Assembly: GCF_018449695.1 (NCBI RefSeq)
Contig: NZ_JAAVUY010000029.1
Span: 1 to 64,000 of the forward strand
Reading direction: 5' to 3'
DNA: 64,000 nt
DNA from: Bradyrhizobium sp. dw_411
GTDB taxonomy: Bacteria > Pseudomonadota > Alphaproteobacteria > Rhizobiales > Xanthobacteraceae
Part shown: in pieces, positions 24,691 to 33,667 of the stretch
How positions within the stretch are numbered: the first letter of the stretch is position 1
Layout: the number at the start of each line of letters is the position of its first letter
Notes under the pieces: model-generated
Told to the model about the DNA's origin: nothing
The model's database searches: none
What the model saw: only the letters and a program-made list of their open reading frames with translations
Position numbers and translations under genes: made by a program

Positions 24691-25207
24691 CGCACAAAAT
24701 CCTCTTCCATCCCGGCTTCCGTCCCGCGTGGGGATCAGCGCCAAGGGTTCAAATTCACGCCCATTCAGGGAACCGCGGACGTATAGGGGGAGACGCTCCG
24801 GGCGTCAAGGTTTTGGAGGCATGCGGGCCCTGAGAAAAAGCAGGTTCCGAGGGGTTGTTCCTGGTTTCCATCCTTCGAGACGCATCGCTTTGCGATGCTC
24901 CTCAGGATGAGGACCGGTCCGGTCTTAGTTCCTCATGGTGAGGAGCGCGGCTGGGCTGCGCGTCTCGAACCATGCAGGCCCGGGAAGTCGCTGCTATTCA
25001 TCATATAAACGGCGTATTCGCCACCGACATCATGGGTTCCGCGCTTTAACGGCCGGGATCGGTTAGGGATGTGCGGGAAAAGCACGCCGATTGCCGCTGG
25101 TGTCTTCGGCTATCCCTGGCTTTATCCGTTGTTTGGCGGATTTTTTGGCTTAAATGATGCCTCATCGCGCTGATGTAAGGATCGTTCTGACAGTGCATAC
25201 CCACGGC
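24691..25207. other. Intergenic gap (517 bases) between rpmB and the DUF3108 gene
   Basis: This is a divergent upstream region. It contains the family-H repeat at 24863-24974 and otherwise no gene that I can support. A promoter for rpmB is expected near 24700-24800, but no clear hexamer pair was chosen. Confidence 0.5.
24863..24974. repeat. Dispersed repeat, family H (ccatccttcgagacgc type)
   Basis: It contains cttcgagacgcatcgc-tttgcgatgctcctcaggatgagg and, in reverse orientation, cctcatggtgaggagcgc with ctgcgcgtctcgaaccatg. The outer parts (ggtttccatccttcgagacgc and gcgtctcgaaccatg) pair imperfectly. A second trace is at the left edge of the window. Confidence 0.75.
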
Positions 25208-26062
25208 ATGATTTCACCCCGGCCGGTGCGCCCGGCGTTGCGGGTGTTGGGCGGGCTGTTCGCCGCCGTCGTGGGGCTGGCGATGGGATCGCATGCCGCC
25301 TCGGCGCAGGGCCGGCTCGATGCGCATTATGAGGCGACGCTGGCCGGGATTCCCGTCGGCAAGGGCTCCTGGGCCATCGAAATCCTGGACGATACGTTTT
25401 CCGCGGCCGCCCAGGGCGGCACGTCGGGGCTGTTGAAGGCGTTCGCCGGCGGCTCAGGCACCGGTGCGGCGCAGGGCCGCGTCGTCAATGGCGCGCTGGT
25501 CGCGACCAATTATCAGGCCACCACCACCTCGTCGAAAAAGTCCGAAGCCATCCACATGGTTCTGGCCAACGGCAGCGTGAAGGAATTCGGCATCGATCCG
25601 GAACCGCCTGTCGATCCCGACCGCGTGGTCGTGACCGACGCGCATCGCCGCAACGTGTTCGATCCGATGACGGGATCGATGCTGCGCGTGCCGGGCACAT
25701 CAGATCCGCTCAGCCCCGAGGCCTGCCATACGGGGGCTGCGATTTTCGACGGAAGGCTACGCTACGATCTGAAACTCGATTTCAAGCGCATGGAAACCGT
25801 GAAGGCCGAAAAGGGCTATGCCGGGCCAGTTGTCGTGTGCGCGGTGTATTTCTCGCCAGTCGCCGGCTACATCCCCGATCGCCCCGTGATCAAATATCTC
25901 TCCGCCCAGCGCAACATGGAAATCGCCTTCGCGCCGGTGCTGGGAACCCGCATCCTGGTCCCGTTCCGCATGGTGATCCCGACGCCGCTTGGCGTGGCGA
26001 TGCTGGAAGCGACGCAGTTCATCACGACCGCGACCCCGCCGCGGGTGGCGAAGACGCAGTAA
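25208..26062 (+). CDS. DUF3108-domain exported protein
   Basis: 284 residues from ATG 25208. The leader (RPALRVLGGLFAAVVGLAMG) is a Sec signal with cleavage after SAQG (about residue 34). The mature domain starts LDAHYEATLAGIPVGKGSW, the typical opening of DUF3108 proteins, whose beta-rich fold resembles lipoprotein-binding periplasmic proteins. The function is unknown. The longer frame from 25154 adds 18 residues without a ribosome site. It is transcribed towards the helicase but separated from it by 590 bases of repeats. Confidence 0.82.
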   Translation: MISPRPVRPALRVLGGLFAAVVGLAMGSHAASAQGRLDAHYEATLAGIPVGKGSWAIEILDDTFSAAAQGGTSGLLKAFAGGSGTGAAQGRVVNGALVATNYQATTTSSKKSEAIHMVLANGSVKEFGIDPEPPVDPDRVVVTDAHRRNVFDPMTGSMLRVPGTSDPLSPEACHTGAAIFDGRLRYDLKLDFKRMETVKAEKGYAGPVVVCAVYFSPVAGYIPDRPVIKYLSAQRNMEIAFAPVLGTRILVPFRMVIPTPLGVAMLEATQFITTATPPRVAKTQ

Positions 26063-26089
26063 CAACGGAGGCTCGCGACTTCTTTCCCC

Positions 26090-26224
26090 TCTCCCCTTGT
26101 GGGAGAGGGTGGCCGCGATGCGAAGCGGCGCGGACGGGTGAGGGGTTCTCTCCGCGGATAGAGACCCCTCATCCGGCGCGCGATGCGCGCCACCTTCTCC
26201 CACAAGGGGAGAAGGGAAGAAGAA
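26090..26224. repeat. Dispersed inverted repeat, family D (cccctctccccttgtggg type)
   Basis: The left arm ctttcccctctccccttgtg and the right arm cacaaggggagaagggaag enclose gggtgaggggttctctccg and its mirrored cccctcatcc. A second copy is at 40680-40824. It lies in the 590-base gap 26063-26652; the unlabelled middle of that gap (26225-26528) holds no gene that I can see. Confidence 0.85.
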
Positions 26225-26528
26225 GCCCGCCGAATCCCTGTTGACTCTTCCTCACTTCTGATTCGACTCCGGCCTCGTCCCGAACTTAAGGAATTCGACG
26301 CAAATCCTGCTCTTGTCGCGTTGCGCCAAACTTGATCTAGTGCCGATATCAGGGGGCAGCGCGAGATGTTGCGGTGAACGAAGCCGGAGTGAACATGAGT
26401 CAGCGATTCGGGCGCGATTCGTTCCGGACTCGTTCCGGAACTTAAAGATCGACCACACCGGCGTCGCAAAATGTAACGAAATGGCGCACAACAGACGCGC
26501 GAAACCAAACAAACCCGGGATTTTTCGT

Positions 26529-26611
26529 CGTCATTGCGAGGAGCGCCAGGGACGAAGCAATCCACCCTTCCTTGAACCGCCTTGGATTGCTTCGCTGCGC
26601 TCGCAATGACG
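26529..26611. repeat. Dispersed inverted repeat, family B
   Basis: The arms cgtcattgcgaggagcgcca and gctgcgctcgcaatgacg are those of family B. The centre differs from the copies at 18502 and 32185 (tccacccttccttgaaccgc), so it is a more diverged member. It ends about 40 bases before the helicase start. Confidence 0.8.
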
Positions 26612-26652
26612 GTCGGGAGCGCGCCGGCCCATAAAAGAAACCCCTGAAAAAT

Positions 26653-29600
26653 ATGGCTTTTTCTTCTTCTTCGTCATCGTTCGCCCAATCATTTGGCAAT
26701 GAACGGGCCCCGGGTGCCGGCGTTACCGCGGTGCTCGGGCCGACCAACACCGGCAAGACCCATCTGGCGATCGAGCGGATGCTGGCGCATTCGTCGGGGA
26801 TCATCGGCCTGCCGCTGCGGCTATTGGCGCGCGAGGTCTATAACAAGATCGTCGATCGCGCCGGGCCTGATTCCGTTGCGCTGATCACCGGCGAAGAAAA
26901 GATCAAACCGCCAAAGGCGCGGTTCTGGGTCTCGACCGTCGAGGCGATGCCGCGGGATCTCGACGTGTCGTTTCTCGCGGTCGATGAAATCCAGATCGCG
27001 GCCGATCTCGAGCGCGGGCATGTCTTCACCGATCGCATCCTCAACCGGCGCGGCCGCGACGAAACGCTGTTATTGGGCGCGGCCACGATGCGCCCGATCA
27101 TCGAGCGGCTGTTGCCCGGCGCCTCGATCGTCACCCGGCCGCGGCTGTCGCAGCTCGAATTCGCCGGCGACCGCAAGATCACGCGCCAACCCCGGCGCAC
27201 CGCGATCGTCGCGTTCTCGGCCGATGAAGTCTATGCGATCGCCGAACTGATCCGCCGCCAGCATGGCGGCGCGGCCGTGGTGCTGGGCTCGCTCAGCCCG
27301 CGCACACGCAACGCGCAGGTCGCGATGTTCCAGTCCGGCGACGTCGATTATCTCGTCGCGACCGATGCGGTGGGGATGGGTCTCAATCTCGACGTCGATC
27401 ACGTCGCGTTCGCGTCCGACCGCAAATATGACGGCTATCAATTCCGCCGCCTCAACCCGTCCGAATTCGCGCAGATCGCGGGCCGGGCCGGCCGCGCCAC
27501 CCGCGACGGTACTTTTGGCACCACCGGCCGCTGCGCGCCGTTCGAGCCCGAACTGGTCAATGCGCTGCAGAATCACACCTTCGAGAGCGTAAAAGTCCTG
27601 CAATGGCGCAATTCGAAGCTGGATTTTTCCTCGCTGGGCGCGCTGCAGGTGTCGCTGGCGCTGACGCCGACGCATGAAGCGCTGACCCGGGCGCCGATCG
27701 CCGAGGATCTGCGCGTGCTCGATCATGCGGCACGCGACGCCGAGGTGCGCGATATGGCGCAGGGCGCGGCCGCGATCGAGCGGCTATGGGATGCCTGCCA
27801 GATTCCGGATTACCGCAAGATCGCGCCGGCGGCGCATGCCGAGCTGGTCACGACGCTGTATGGCTTTCTGATGCAAAAGGGCCGGATTCCCGATGCATGG
27901 TTCGCCGCCCAGGTCGATCAGGCCGATCGTACCGACGGCGATATCGACACTTTATCAGGCAGGATTGCGCAAATCCGGACCTGGACGTTCGTGGCCAACC
28001 GGCCGGACTGGCTGGCCGACCCCGAACATTGGCAGGGGCTGGCGCGGGAAGTTGAAAATAAATTGTCCGATGCGCTGCATGAACGGCTCACGGAGCGTTT
28101 CGTTGATCGCCGTACCAGTGTATTGATGCGCCGCCTGCGGGAGAACAGCGTTTTGACTACGGAAATCGGCAAGACCGGCGAAGTGATCGTGGAAGGCCAT
28201 GTGATTGGCCGGCTCGATGGATTTACCTTTGCGCCTGATGCGGCGGAGGCCGGCTCCGAAGCCAAGGCCCTGCAGGCTGCGGCGCTCAAGGCGCTGGCCG
28301 GCGAAATCGAGGGGCGTGCCGAGAAACTCGCCGCCGCACCGGACGATCAGTTCGTGCTGGCGTCGGATGGCACCATCCGCTGGACCGGCGACGCCGTCGC
28401 CAAGCTGGTCGCGGCCGACGACGCGCTGCATCCGCGCATCCGTATTATCTCGGACGATCGCCTCAACGGCCCGGCCCGCGAAGCCGTACAGACGAGGCTC
28501 GATCTGTGGCTGAAGACGCATATCGAAAAGCTGCTGGGGCCGCTGTTTGATCTTTCCAAGGCCGAAGACATCACCGGCATCGGCCGCGGCATTGCGTTCC
28601 AGTTGATCGAGGCGCTCGGCGTGCTCGAGCGCTCCAAGATCGCGGCCGAGATGAAGGATCTCGATCAGCCGTCGCGCGCCGCCTTGCGCAAATACGGCGT
28701 GCGCTTCGGCGCTTATCACATCTATGTGCCGCCGCTGCTGAAACCCGCGGCGCGCGCGCTGGCCTCGCTGCTGTGGGCGCAGAAGCTGGACAATGTCGAC
28801 ATGTCGGCACTGTCGGGCGCGCAGCATCTGGCGGGCAGCGGCCGCACCTCGTTTGCAGTCGATAAACAACTCAATCGCGATGCCTATCGCGTGCTGGGTT
28901 ATCGCCAATGCGGCGAACGCGCCGTACGCGTCGATATTCTCGAACGTCTCGCCGATCTCATTCGTCCCGCGCTGTCGTGGCGCGAGGGATCACTGGGCGA
29001 GAAACCAGCCGGCGCGTTCGATGGGCGCAGTTTTGTGGTCACGCAGGCGATGACCTCGCTGACGGGATCGGCCGGCGAAGATTTCGCCTCGATCCTGCGT
29101 GCGCTGGGCTATCGCATGGAGCGCCGCCCGCCGCTGCCGCCGAAGCCGGTTGCTGCGGTGGTTGAGGCTGTAGCGGAAACGCCGGTTGCAGAGACGATGG
29201 AAGCGACAGCGGATACACCGTCGGAAGCGACGGAGAGCGCTGTTGTAGCGGCCGATGCACCGCCCGTCAGCGCTGAGAGCACCGCACCGACACCGACGGT
29301 GCTTCGAGATGTCTTGCTCGTTGCTAGCGAAGATGCGCCCGTCGCCCTCGAAGCGCAGCCCGCAGAAGAAAAGCCTGAAGAGCAGGCCGTCGATCAGACA
29401 CTCGCCGAAGTTACGGCCGAACCCGCTGTTGCCAGCGATGCCGCGCCGGTAGAAGCCGCCGCAGCCGAAGCCACGCCCGAAGTCGCCGCCGCGCCCGAAC
29501 TGGTCGAAGTCTGGCGGCCCGGTGGCCGCTCTGAAGAGCGCCGTCCGCCGCGTCGCGACAACAACCGTCATCATCGTCCGGATCGTGCTGCCGCCGGTGC

Positions 29601-30084
29601 CCAGCCTGCCGCAGCGGGTGAGGCCGTCGCCGGTGAAGCGGCCGATGGCGCCAGGCACGAGCGTCATCGCCGCGGTCGCCGCAACGATTTCAGAAAGCCC
29701 CGCACCGATACGCCACCGGCCGAAGGTGTGGTCGCGGCGGCGCCAGCGGAGGGCGCGCCGGCGCCGCGCGAGGACCGCGGCAACCGTCCGCCGCGCGAGC
29801 GTTTCCAGGGCAAGGGCAACGACAATCGCGACAATCGAAACAATCGCGATGGTGACCGGCCGAAAGGCAAATTCGGCGGCGGTGGCCGCGACAAGGGCGG
29901 GCGCGACCGGGATAAAGGCGGCCGCGACAAGGGCGACCGTGACGGCCGCTCGGGTGGCGGGCCGTCGCACCGGCAATACGCGACCAGCGCCAGCCCGCGC
30001 GAACGCGATCGCCCGGCCGATCCCAATTCGCCCTTTGCCAAACTGGCGGCGCTACGCGAGCAGCTCACCGCCCGCAAGGACTAA
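26653..30084 (+). CDS. SUV3-like superfamily 2 RNA/DNA helicase with long disordered tail
   Basis: 1143 residues. Walker A is LGPTNTGKTH (about 28-37), and the Walker B/DEAD-equivalent is VDEIQ (110-114). Motif VI is in QIAGRAGRATRDG (about 275-287), all in the order of SUV3, the mitochondrial RNA-degradosome helicase. A middle region (about 300-830) includes the SUV3 C-terminal helical part. From about 835 onwards the sequence becomes Ala/Glu/Pro-rich and then basic (RRDNNRHHRPDR; repeated GGRDKGGRD). This tail is low-complexity and probably binds RNA. An S4-domain gene follows after 21 bases. Confidence 0.88.
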   Translation: MAFSSSSSSFAQSFGNERAPGAGVTAVLGPTNTGKTHLAIERMLAHSSGIIGLPLRLLAREVYNKIVDRAGPDSVALITGEEKIKPPKARFWVSTVEAMPRDLDVSFLAVDEIQIAADLERGHVFTDRILNRRGRDETLLLGAATMRPIIERLLPGASIVTRPRLSQLEFAGDRKITRQPRRTAIVAFSADEVYAIAELIRRQHGGAAVVLGSLSPRTRNAQVAMFQSGDVDYLVATDAVGMGLNLDVDHVAFASDRKYDGYQFRRLNPSEFAQIAGRAGRATRDGTFGTTGRCAPFEPELVNALQNHTFESVKVLQWRNSKLDFSSLGALQVSLALTPTHEALTRAPIAEDLRVLDHAARDAEVRDMAQGAAAIERLWDACQIPDYRKIAPAAHAELVTTLYGFLMQKGRIPDAWFAAQVDQADRTDGDIDTLSGRIAQIRTWTFVANRPDWLADPEHWQGLAREVENKLSDALHERLTERFVDRRTSVLMRRLRENSVLTTEIGKTGEVIVEGHVIGRLDGFTFAPDAAEAGSEAKALQAAALKALAGEIEGRAEKLAAAPDDQFVLASDGTIRWTGDAVAKLVAADDALHPRIRIISDDRLNGPAREAVQTRLDLWLKTHIEKLLGPLFDLSKAEDITGIGRGIAFQLIEALGVLERSKIAAEMKDLDQPSRAALRKYGVRFGAYHIYVPPLLKPAARALASLLWAQKLDNVDMSALSGAQHLAGSGRTSFAVDKQLNRDAYRVLGYRQCGERAVRVDILERLADLIRPALSWREGSLGEKPAGAFDGRSFVVTQAMTSLTGSAGEDFASILRALGYRMERRPPLPPKPVAAVVEAVAETPVAETMEATADTPSEATESAVVAADAPPVSAESTAPTPTVLRDVLLVASEDAPVALEAQPAEEKPEEQAVDQTLAEVTAEPAVASDAAPVEAAAAEATPEVAAAPELVEVWRPGGRSEERRPPRRDNNRHHRPDRAAAGAQPAAAGEAVAGEAADGARHERHRRGRRNDFRKPRTDTPPAEGVVAAAPAEGAPAPREDRGNRPPRERFQGKGNDNRDNRNNRDGDRPKGKFGGGGRDKGGRDRDKGGRDKGDRDGRSGGGPSHRQYATSASPRERDRPADPNSPFAKLAALREQLTARKD

Positions 30085-30105
30085 CCTTCCTCAAAACGGT
30101 GTTGC

Positions 30106-30402
30106 TTGGAGCGCCAGCGTCTCGACAAATGGTTGTGGCACGCGCGGGTGGTCAAAGCCCGCACCAGCGCGGCCGCCCTGGTCGAGGCCGGTCATGTCCG
30201 CATCAACGGCGAACGCGAAAAGGCGCCCGGCCACGCCGTGAAGCCCGGCGACGTCCTGACCATCGGGCTCGATCGCACGGTGCGCATTCTGAAAGTTGTT
30301 GGATTTTCCGAACGCCGGGGCGATGCCACCGCGGCGCGCGTTCTCTATATTGATATGCAGGCCAAACCGGACATAGCGGATCAAAAACCCCCGCCGGAGT
30401 AA
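30106..30402 (+). CDS. S4-domain RNA-binding protein (Hsp15/HslR-like)
   Basis: 98 residues from TTG 30106, the only start that gives the full S4 domain (MERQRLDKWLWHARVVKART and HVRINGEREKAPGHAVKPGD). In E. coli, Hsp15 rescues stalled 50S subunits carrying nascent chains. A Cys-free, proline-rich C-terminal tail of about 15 residues follows. The 21-base gap to the helicase suggests one operon for RNA handling. Confidence 0.88.
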   Translation: MERQRLDKWLWHARVVKARTSAAALVEAGHVRINGEREKAPGHAVKPGDVLTIGLDRTVRILKVVGFSERRGDATAARVLYIDMQAKPDIADQKPPPE

Positions 30403-30535
30403 CTATTTCCGTCCCACCCCATGCAGCCAGCGCAGGATGGCATGACAAGCTTTCCCGGAAGCGCTTTGCTTCCCTTGCGGCTGCGCACTTCCTGCGCTAC
30501 GCAAACCATTAAATTGACCCGTTCCGGAGCCCTGG

Positions 30536-30874
30536 ATGACTTACGTCGTCACCGAAGCCTGCATCAAATGCAAATATACCGATTGCGTTGAAGTCTGCCC
30601 CGTAGACTGCTTCTACGAAGGCGACAACATGCTGGTGATCCATCCGGACGAATGTATCGACTGCGGCGTGTGCGAACCGGAATGCCCCGCCGACGCGATC
30701 AAGCCGGATACCGAGCCGGGTCTCGAGAAATGGCTTGAGGTGAATACCGAATACGCCAAGAGCTGGCCGAATATCACCCAGAAGAAGGACTCCCCGGCCG
30801 ACGCCAAGGAGTTTGAGGGCGTTGAAGGCAAGTTCGAGAAATATTTTTCTCCGGCACCGGGTACCGGCGACTAA
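30536..30874 (+). CDS. fdxA: Ferredoxin FdxA (7Fe-8S type)
   Basis: 112 residues with two cluster motifs: the first C-x2-C-x4-C-x3-C variant, CIKCKYTDCVEVCPVDC, near residue 9, and the second, CIDCGVCEPECPADA, near residue 39. The C-terminal 55 residues are a typical FdxA extension. It is a low-potential electron carrier in the cytosol. A CGGAG ribosome site lies a few bases before the ATG. The gene order helicase, S4, fdxA, carD is, as far as I recall, conserved in Bradyrhizobium. Confidence 0.95.
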   Translation: MTYVVTEACIKCKYTDCVEVCPVDCFYEGDNMLVIHPDECIDCGVCEPECPADAIKPDTEPGLEKWLEVNTEYAKSWPNITQKKDSPADAKEFEGVEGKFEKYFSPAPGTGD

Positions 30875-31002
30875 TTCCCCGCGGTATTTTTTGCATCCAT
30901 GGCGAGGGCCGTTTGTGCCCTTTTGGAACGGTTCGGCTTAACCCTAATCCCCGTGATGCGGCGGAAACGGCCTTCGGAGAGCCTCCGAGGGGGCATAAAC
31001 CA

Positions 31003-31030
31003 TTGATTTTTGCGGGAAATGTGCTATATT
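31003..31030 (+). promoter_or_regulatory. Predicted sigma-70-type promoter of carD
   Basis: TTGATT (31003-31008) and TATATT (31025-31030) are separated by 16 bases, close to consensus. Transcription would start near 31037, giving a leader of roughly 95 bases to the GTG start or 285 bases to the internal ATG. Confidence 0.65.
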
Positions 31031-31129
31031 CGGCAAATTAAAGAGCCGAACCCGTCAGCCTGCTTGATTGGCCCCCATGGGTTCCCGTGAAAACATCCAA
31101 CAGGGGCGTGGCAGTTCCGCGCGCAGGCT

Positions 31130-32125
31130 GTGTCACAGAAAACGCGTAAAAAGAGTGTTTCCAAGGCTTCTGTTACCAAGCCTTCTGTTTCCAAGGCTTC
31201 CAAAAAAGCCGCTGCGGTAAGCCGTAGTGCAACCAAGAGCCGTGCCCGGACTTCTCTCAAGGATACGAGGAAGGTCACCAAGGTCTCGGCTGCAAAATCC
31301 TCTAAGAACAAAAGAAGCGAAATGCCAAACAAGACTGCAAAAACTGCCGCGAAAGCGACGGGTTCGAAGGCCACTGCTTCGAAGGTCGCTGCTCCCAAAA
31401 TCGCCCCTAAGGTCGCTGCCCCCAAGGCTGCGGTCGTCACCAAGCCTGTCGTTACCGCTGCCAAGCCCGCCGCTGCAAAGCCGGTGGCCGTGGCTCCGCG
31501 TGTCGAGGAGCCGAAGAAGGCCCTGACCCAGCGCCAGGGCTTCAAGACCAACGAATTCGTGGTGTATCCCGCCCATGGCGTTGGCCAGATCCTGGCCATC
31601 GAAGAGCAGGAAATCGCCGGCGCCAAGCTTGAACTGTTCGTGATCAATTTCATGAAGGACAAGATGACGCTGCGGGTGCCGACCGCCAAGGTCGCCAATG
31701 TCGGGATGCGCAAGCTGTCCGATCCGGCGCTGGTCAAGCGCGCGCTCGAAACGCTCAAGGGCCGCGCCCGTGTCAAGCGCACGATGTGGTCCCGCCGGGC
31801 GCAGGAATATGAAGCGAAGATCAATTCCGGAGATATCGTCGCGATCGCCGAAGTGGTGCGCGATCTCTATCGCTCGGAATCGCAGCCGGAGCAGTCCTAC
31901 AGCGAACGCCAGCTCTATGAAGCCGCGCTCGATCGTCTGTCGCGTGAAATCGCCGTCGTGCAGCACGTGACCGAAACCGAAGCGGTGAAGGAAATCGAAG
32001 GCCAGCTCGCCAAGAGCCCGCGCCGCGGTGCCAAGGCCGAGACCGAAGTCGAGGCCGACGGTGAAGCAGATGCCGACGCCGATGCCGATGGCGACGATAC
32101 CGCCGTCGCGGACGAAGCCGCGTAA
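31130..32125 (+). CDS. carD: CarD-family transcriptional regulator with histone-like N-terminus
   Basis: CarD binds RNA polymerase beta and stabilises open complexes. The RNAP-interacting and DNA-binding core starts about residue 140 (RQGFKTNEFVVYPAHGVGQI) and continues through VKRTMWSRRAQEYEAKI to about 285. The N-terminal 135 residues are Lys/Ala/Pro/Ser-rich (KKSVSKASV, AAPKVAAPK), like histone H1 tails; the last 35 are acidic (EADGEADADADADGDD). Two starts are possible. GTG 31130 is used here because the codons up to the internal ATG 31322 are also Lys-rich repeats and look translated, but ATG 31322 (AGAAG upstream) is a serious alternative. Confidence 0.85.
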   Translation: MSQKTRKKSVSKASVTKPSVSKASKKAAAVSRSATKSRARTSLKDTRKVTKVSAAKSSKNKRSEMPNKTAKTAAKATGSKATASKVAAPKIAPKVAAPKAAVVTKPVVTAAKPAAAKPVAVAPRVEEPKKALTQRQGFKTNEFVVYPAHGVGQILAIEEQEIAGAKLELFVINFMKDKMTLRVPTAKVANVGMRKLSDPALVKRALETLKGRARVKRTMWSRRAQEYEAKINSGDIVAIAEVVRDLYRSESQPEQSYSERQLYEAALDRLSREIAVVQHVTETEAVKEIEGQLAKSPRRGAKAETEVEADGEADADADADGDDTAVADEAA

Positions 32126-32146
32126 GCGGCTCGCGAATCTACAAAT

Positions 32147-32174
32147 TAAAAGCCCGGCAGTGCCGGGCTTTTTT
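32147..32174 (+). terminator. Rho-independent terminator of carD
   Basis: The inverted repeat aaagcccggca...tgccgggcttt is followed by a run of T residues (ttttttatt), 22 bases after the carD stop. Confidence 0.9.
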
Positions 32175-32184
32175 ATTGGGCCGC

Positions 32185-32263
32185 CGTCATTGCGAGCGAA
32201 GCGAAGCAATCCATCTCACCATGCAAAGAAAGAATGGATTGCTTCGCTACGCTCGCAATGACG
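32185..32263. repeat. Dispersed inverted repeat, family B
   Basis: It starts cgtcattgcgagcgaagcga and ends cgctcgcaatgacg, with the same centre (gcaaagaaagaatgg) as the copy at 18502. It lies directly behind the carD terminator. Confidence 0.85.
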
Positions 32264-32309
32264 AAGAACTATCGGCTTCCGCCCGAGAGCAAGAAATACG
32301 CCGCCCCAC

Positions 32310-32996
32310 TCACGCACTAAGCCGGGCGAGATCCTCTGGCAGCAGATGTTGACCGCTGCGGTTCTTGACGGCGGGCAAGTCAGACACCCTGCTGCGCCAG
32401 GCGGCGAGGGCGGTCAGTTCCTTGGCGATCGGCAGGCCGGAAACCTCAGCGAAGGCCAATGCAGCGAACAGCGTGATGTCGGCCATCGAAAAGGCTTCGC
32501 CCGCGAGGAAAGGTTGCTTGGCAAGAAGGTCGTTGAAATAAGGCATGCCCCGGACCGCCTGCGCGCCCCGCCGTGTGCCCCATTCCTTGGCGCCACTCCA
32601 GTCCGGCATGCGCCACGGCCTCAAAGCCTTGCCGAGGCCCGGCGTCCCGTAATGAAAATAGTCATCGACGGGTTCGAGCAGCAGCATCTCGGCGCGACGC
32701 TGCATCATGTGGATCACTGCTTTTTCGCGCGGATTCCTGCCCGTCAGTGTCGGATGGCCGTCGAGATTGTCGAGATATTCGGTGATCGCGGTTGATTCGG
32801 AGATCAGCAGCCCGTCATCGAGTTCGAGCACTGGAATCTTGCCGATCGGGTTCATCGCCAGGAAAGAGTCCTGCTTCTGTCCCGCCGCGATCAGATCGAC
32901 ACTGACGAATTCGACCTGATCCTCCAGTCCCTTCTCGGCGAGCACAATGCGGATGCGGGCGGGATTGGGGGCCCCTTCGCGGTCATAGATCTTCAT
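32310..32996 (-). CDS. Glutathione S-transferase-family protein
   Basis: 228 residues. The N-terminal thioredoxin-fold domain (MKIYDREGAPNPARIRIVLAEKG) contains the cis-Pro segment GKIPVLELDDGLLISESTAI (about residues 52-71), the glutathione gamma-glutamyl site; a helical C-terminal domain follows. It probably detoxifies an electrophile. It is divergent from the TetR regulator at 33101, and the palindromes between them suggest that the regulator controls this gene. Confidence 0.9.
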   Translation of the reverse strand: MKIYDREGAPNPARIRIVLAEKGLEDQVEFVSVDLIAAGQKQDSFLAMNPIGKIPVLELDDGLLISESTAITEYLDNLDGHPTLTGRNPREKAVIHMMQRRAEMLLLEPVDDYFHYGTPGLGKALRPWRMPDWSGAKEWGTRRGAQAVRGMPYFNDLLAKQPFLAGEAFSMADITLFAALAFAEVSGLPIAKELTALAAWRSRVSDLPAVKNRSGQHLLPEDLARLSA

Positions 32997-33005
32997 AATG
33001 GCTCC

Positions 33006-33037
33006 TATGTTTACCTATCGATAGATAGGTAAACATA
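33006..33037 (-). promoter_or_regulatory. Palindromic operator O1 between GST and TetR genes
   Basis: tatgtttacctatc-gata-gataggtaaacata is a perfect 14-base inverted repeat with a four-base spacer, ending nine bases before the GST start codon. TetR-family dimers bind such sites, so occupancy should block GST transcription or translation start. Confidence 0.75.
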
Positions 33038-33066
33038 CAAAGGACTTTCCATGGCTGGTGTCAATG

Positions 33067-33081
33067 CCTATCTATCGGTAG
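33067..33081 (+). promoter_or_regulatory. Second operator-like site O2 before tetR
   Basis: cctatctatcggtag matches 14 of 15 bases of the core of the O1 operator in inverse orientation, about 20 bases before the tetR start. This suggests autoregulation. Confidence 0.6.
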
Positions 33082-33100
33082 ATTAAGATGGAGCCCGGCA

Positions 33101-33667
33101 ATGAAGTCCGATACGCGCGAGGCGATCATGGCCGTGGCCCGGAAAACCGTGCAGGCCCATGGGTATAACGGCTTGAGTTTTCGGGAACTGGCGAAGGAAG
33201 TCGGCATCAAGAGCGCGAGCATCCACTACCATTTCCCGACCAAGGGAGATCTGGGGGCGGCGCTGGCGCGGCGCTATTGGGAGGAAGCCAAAGCGGCTTT
33301 CGACGGCTTTTGGGCGGAAACGCCGGAGCCAAGCCTCTGCCTGCGGAAATACACCGATGTCTTTCGCCAAGCATTGGAGAACGGCAATCGCATGTGCCTG
33401 TGCGGATTCATGGCCGCCGAATTTGACGACCTGCCCGACGCGGTGAAGGTCGAGGTTCAGGCTTTCGCCGACATCAATGTGGCGTGGCTGGCGAAGGTTC
33501 TGTCTTCGATGGACACTTCAGGTGATAGCGCGATGCTGCGCGAACGGGCGCTCGCGATCTACGCGGCGATCGGCGGCGCCCAACTGACGGCGAGAAGCCG
33601 GGCCGATATTTCTGTCTATGACAGGATCGTTGAAAGCTATCGTGTCGCCGGTCTCATTCCGGGCTAA
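33101..33667 (+). CDS. TetR/AcrR-family transcriptional regulator
   Basis: 188 residues. The N-terminal helix-turn-helix is RELAKEVGIKSASIHYHFPT (about residues 28-47), the classic TetR pattern. A GGAG ribosome site lies just upstream of the ATG. The C-terminal ligand-binding part includes a Cys pair in NRMCLCGFMAAEF (about 92-104), so redox or thiol-reactive ligands are possible, consistent with its GST neighbour. The gene is divergent from the GST with about 104 bases between, holding two operator-like palindromes. Confidence 0.9.
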   Translation: MKSDTREAIMAVARKTVQAHGYNGLSFRELAKEVGIKSASIHYHFPTKGDLGAALARRYWEEAKAAFDGFWAETPEPSLCLRKYTDVFRQALENGNRMCLCGFMAAEFDDLPDAVKVEVQAFADINVAWLAKVLSSMDTSGDSAMLRERALAIYAAIGGAQLTARSRADISVYDRIVESYRVAGLIPG

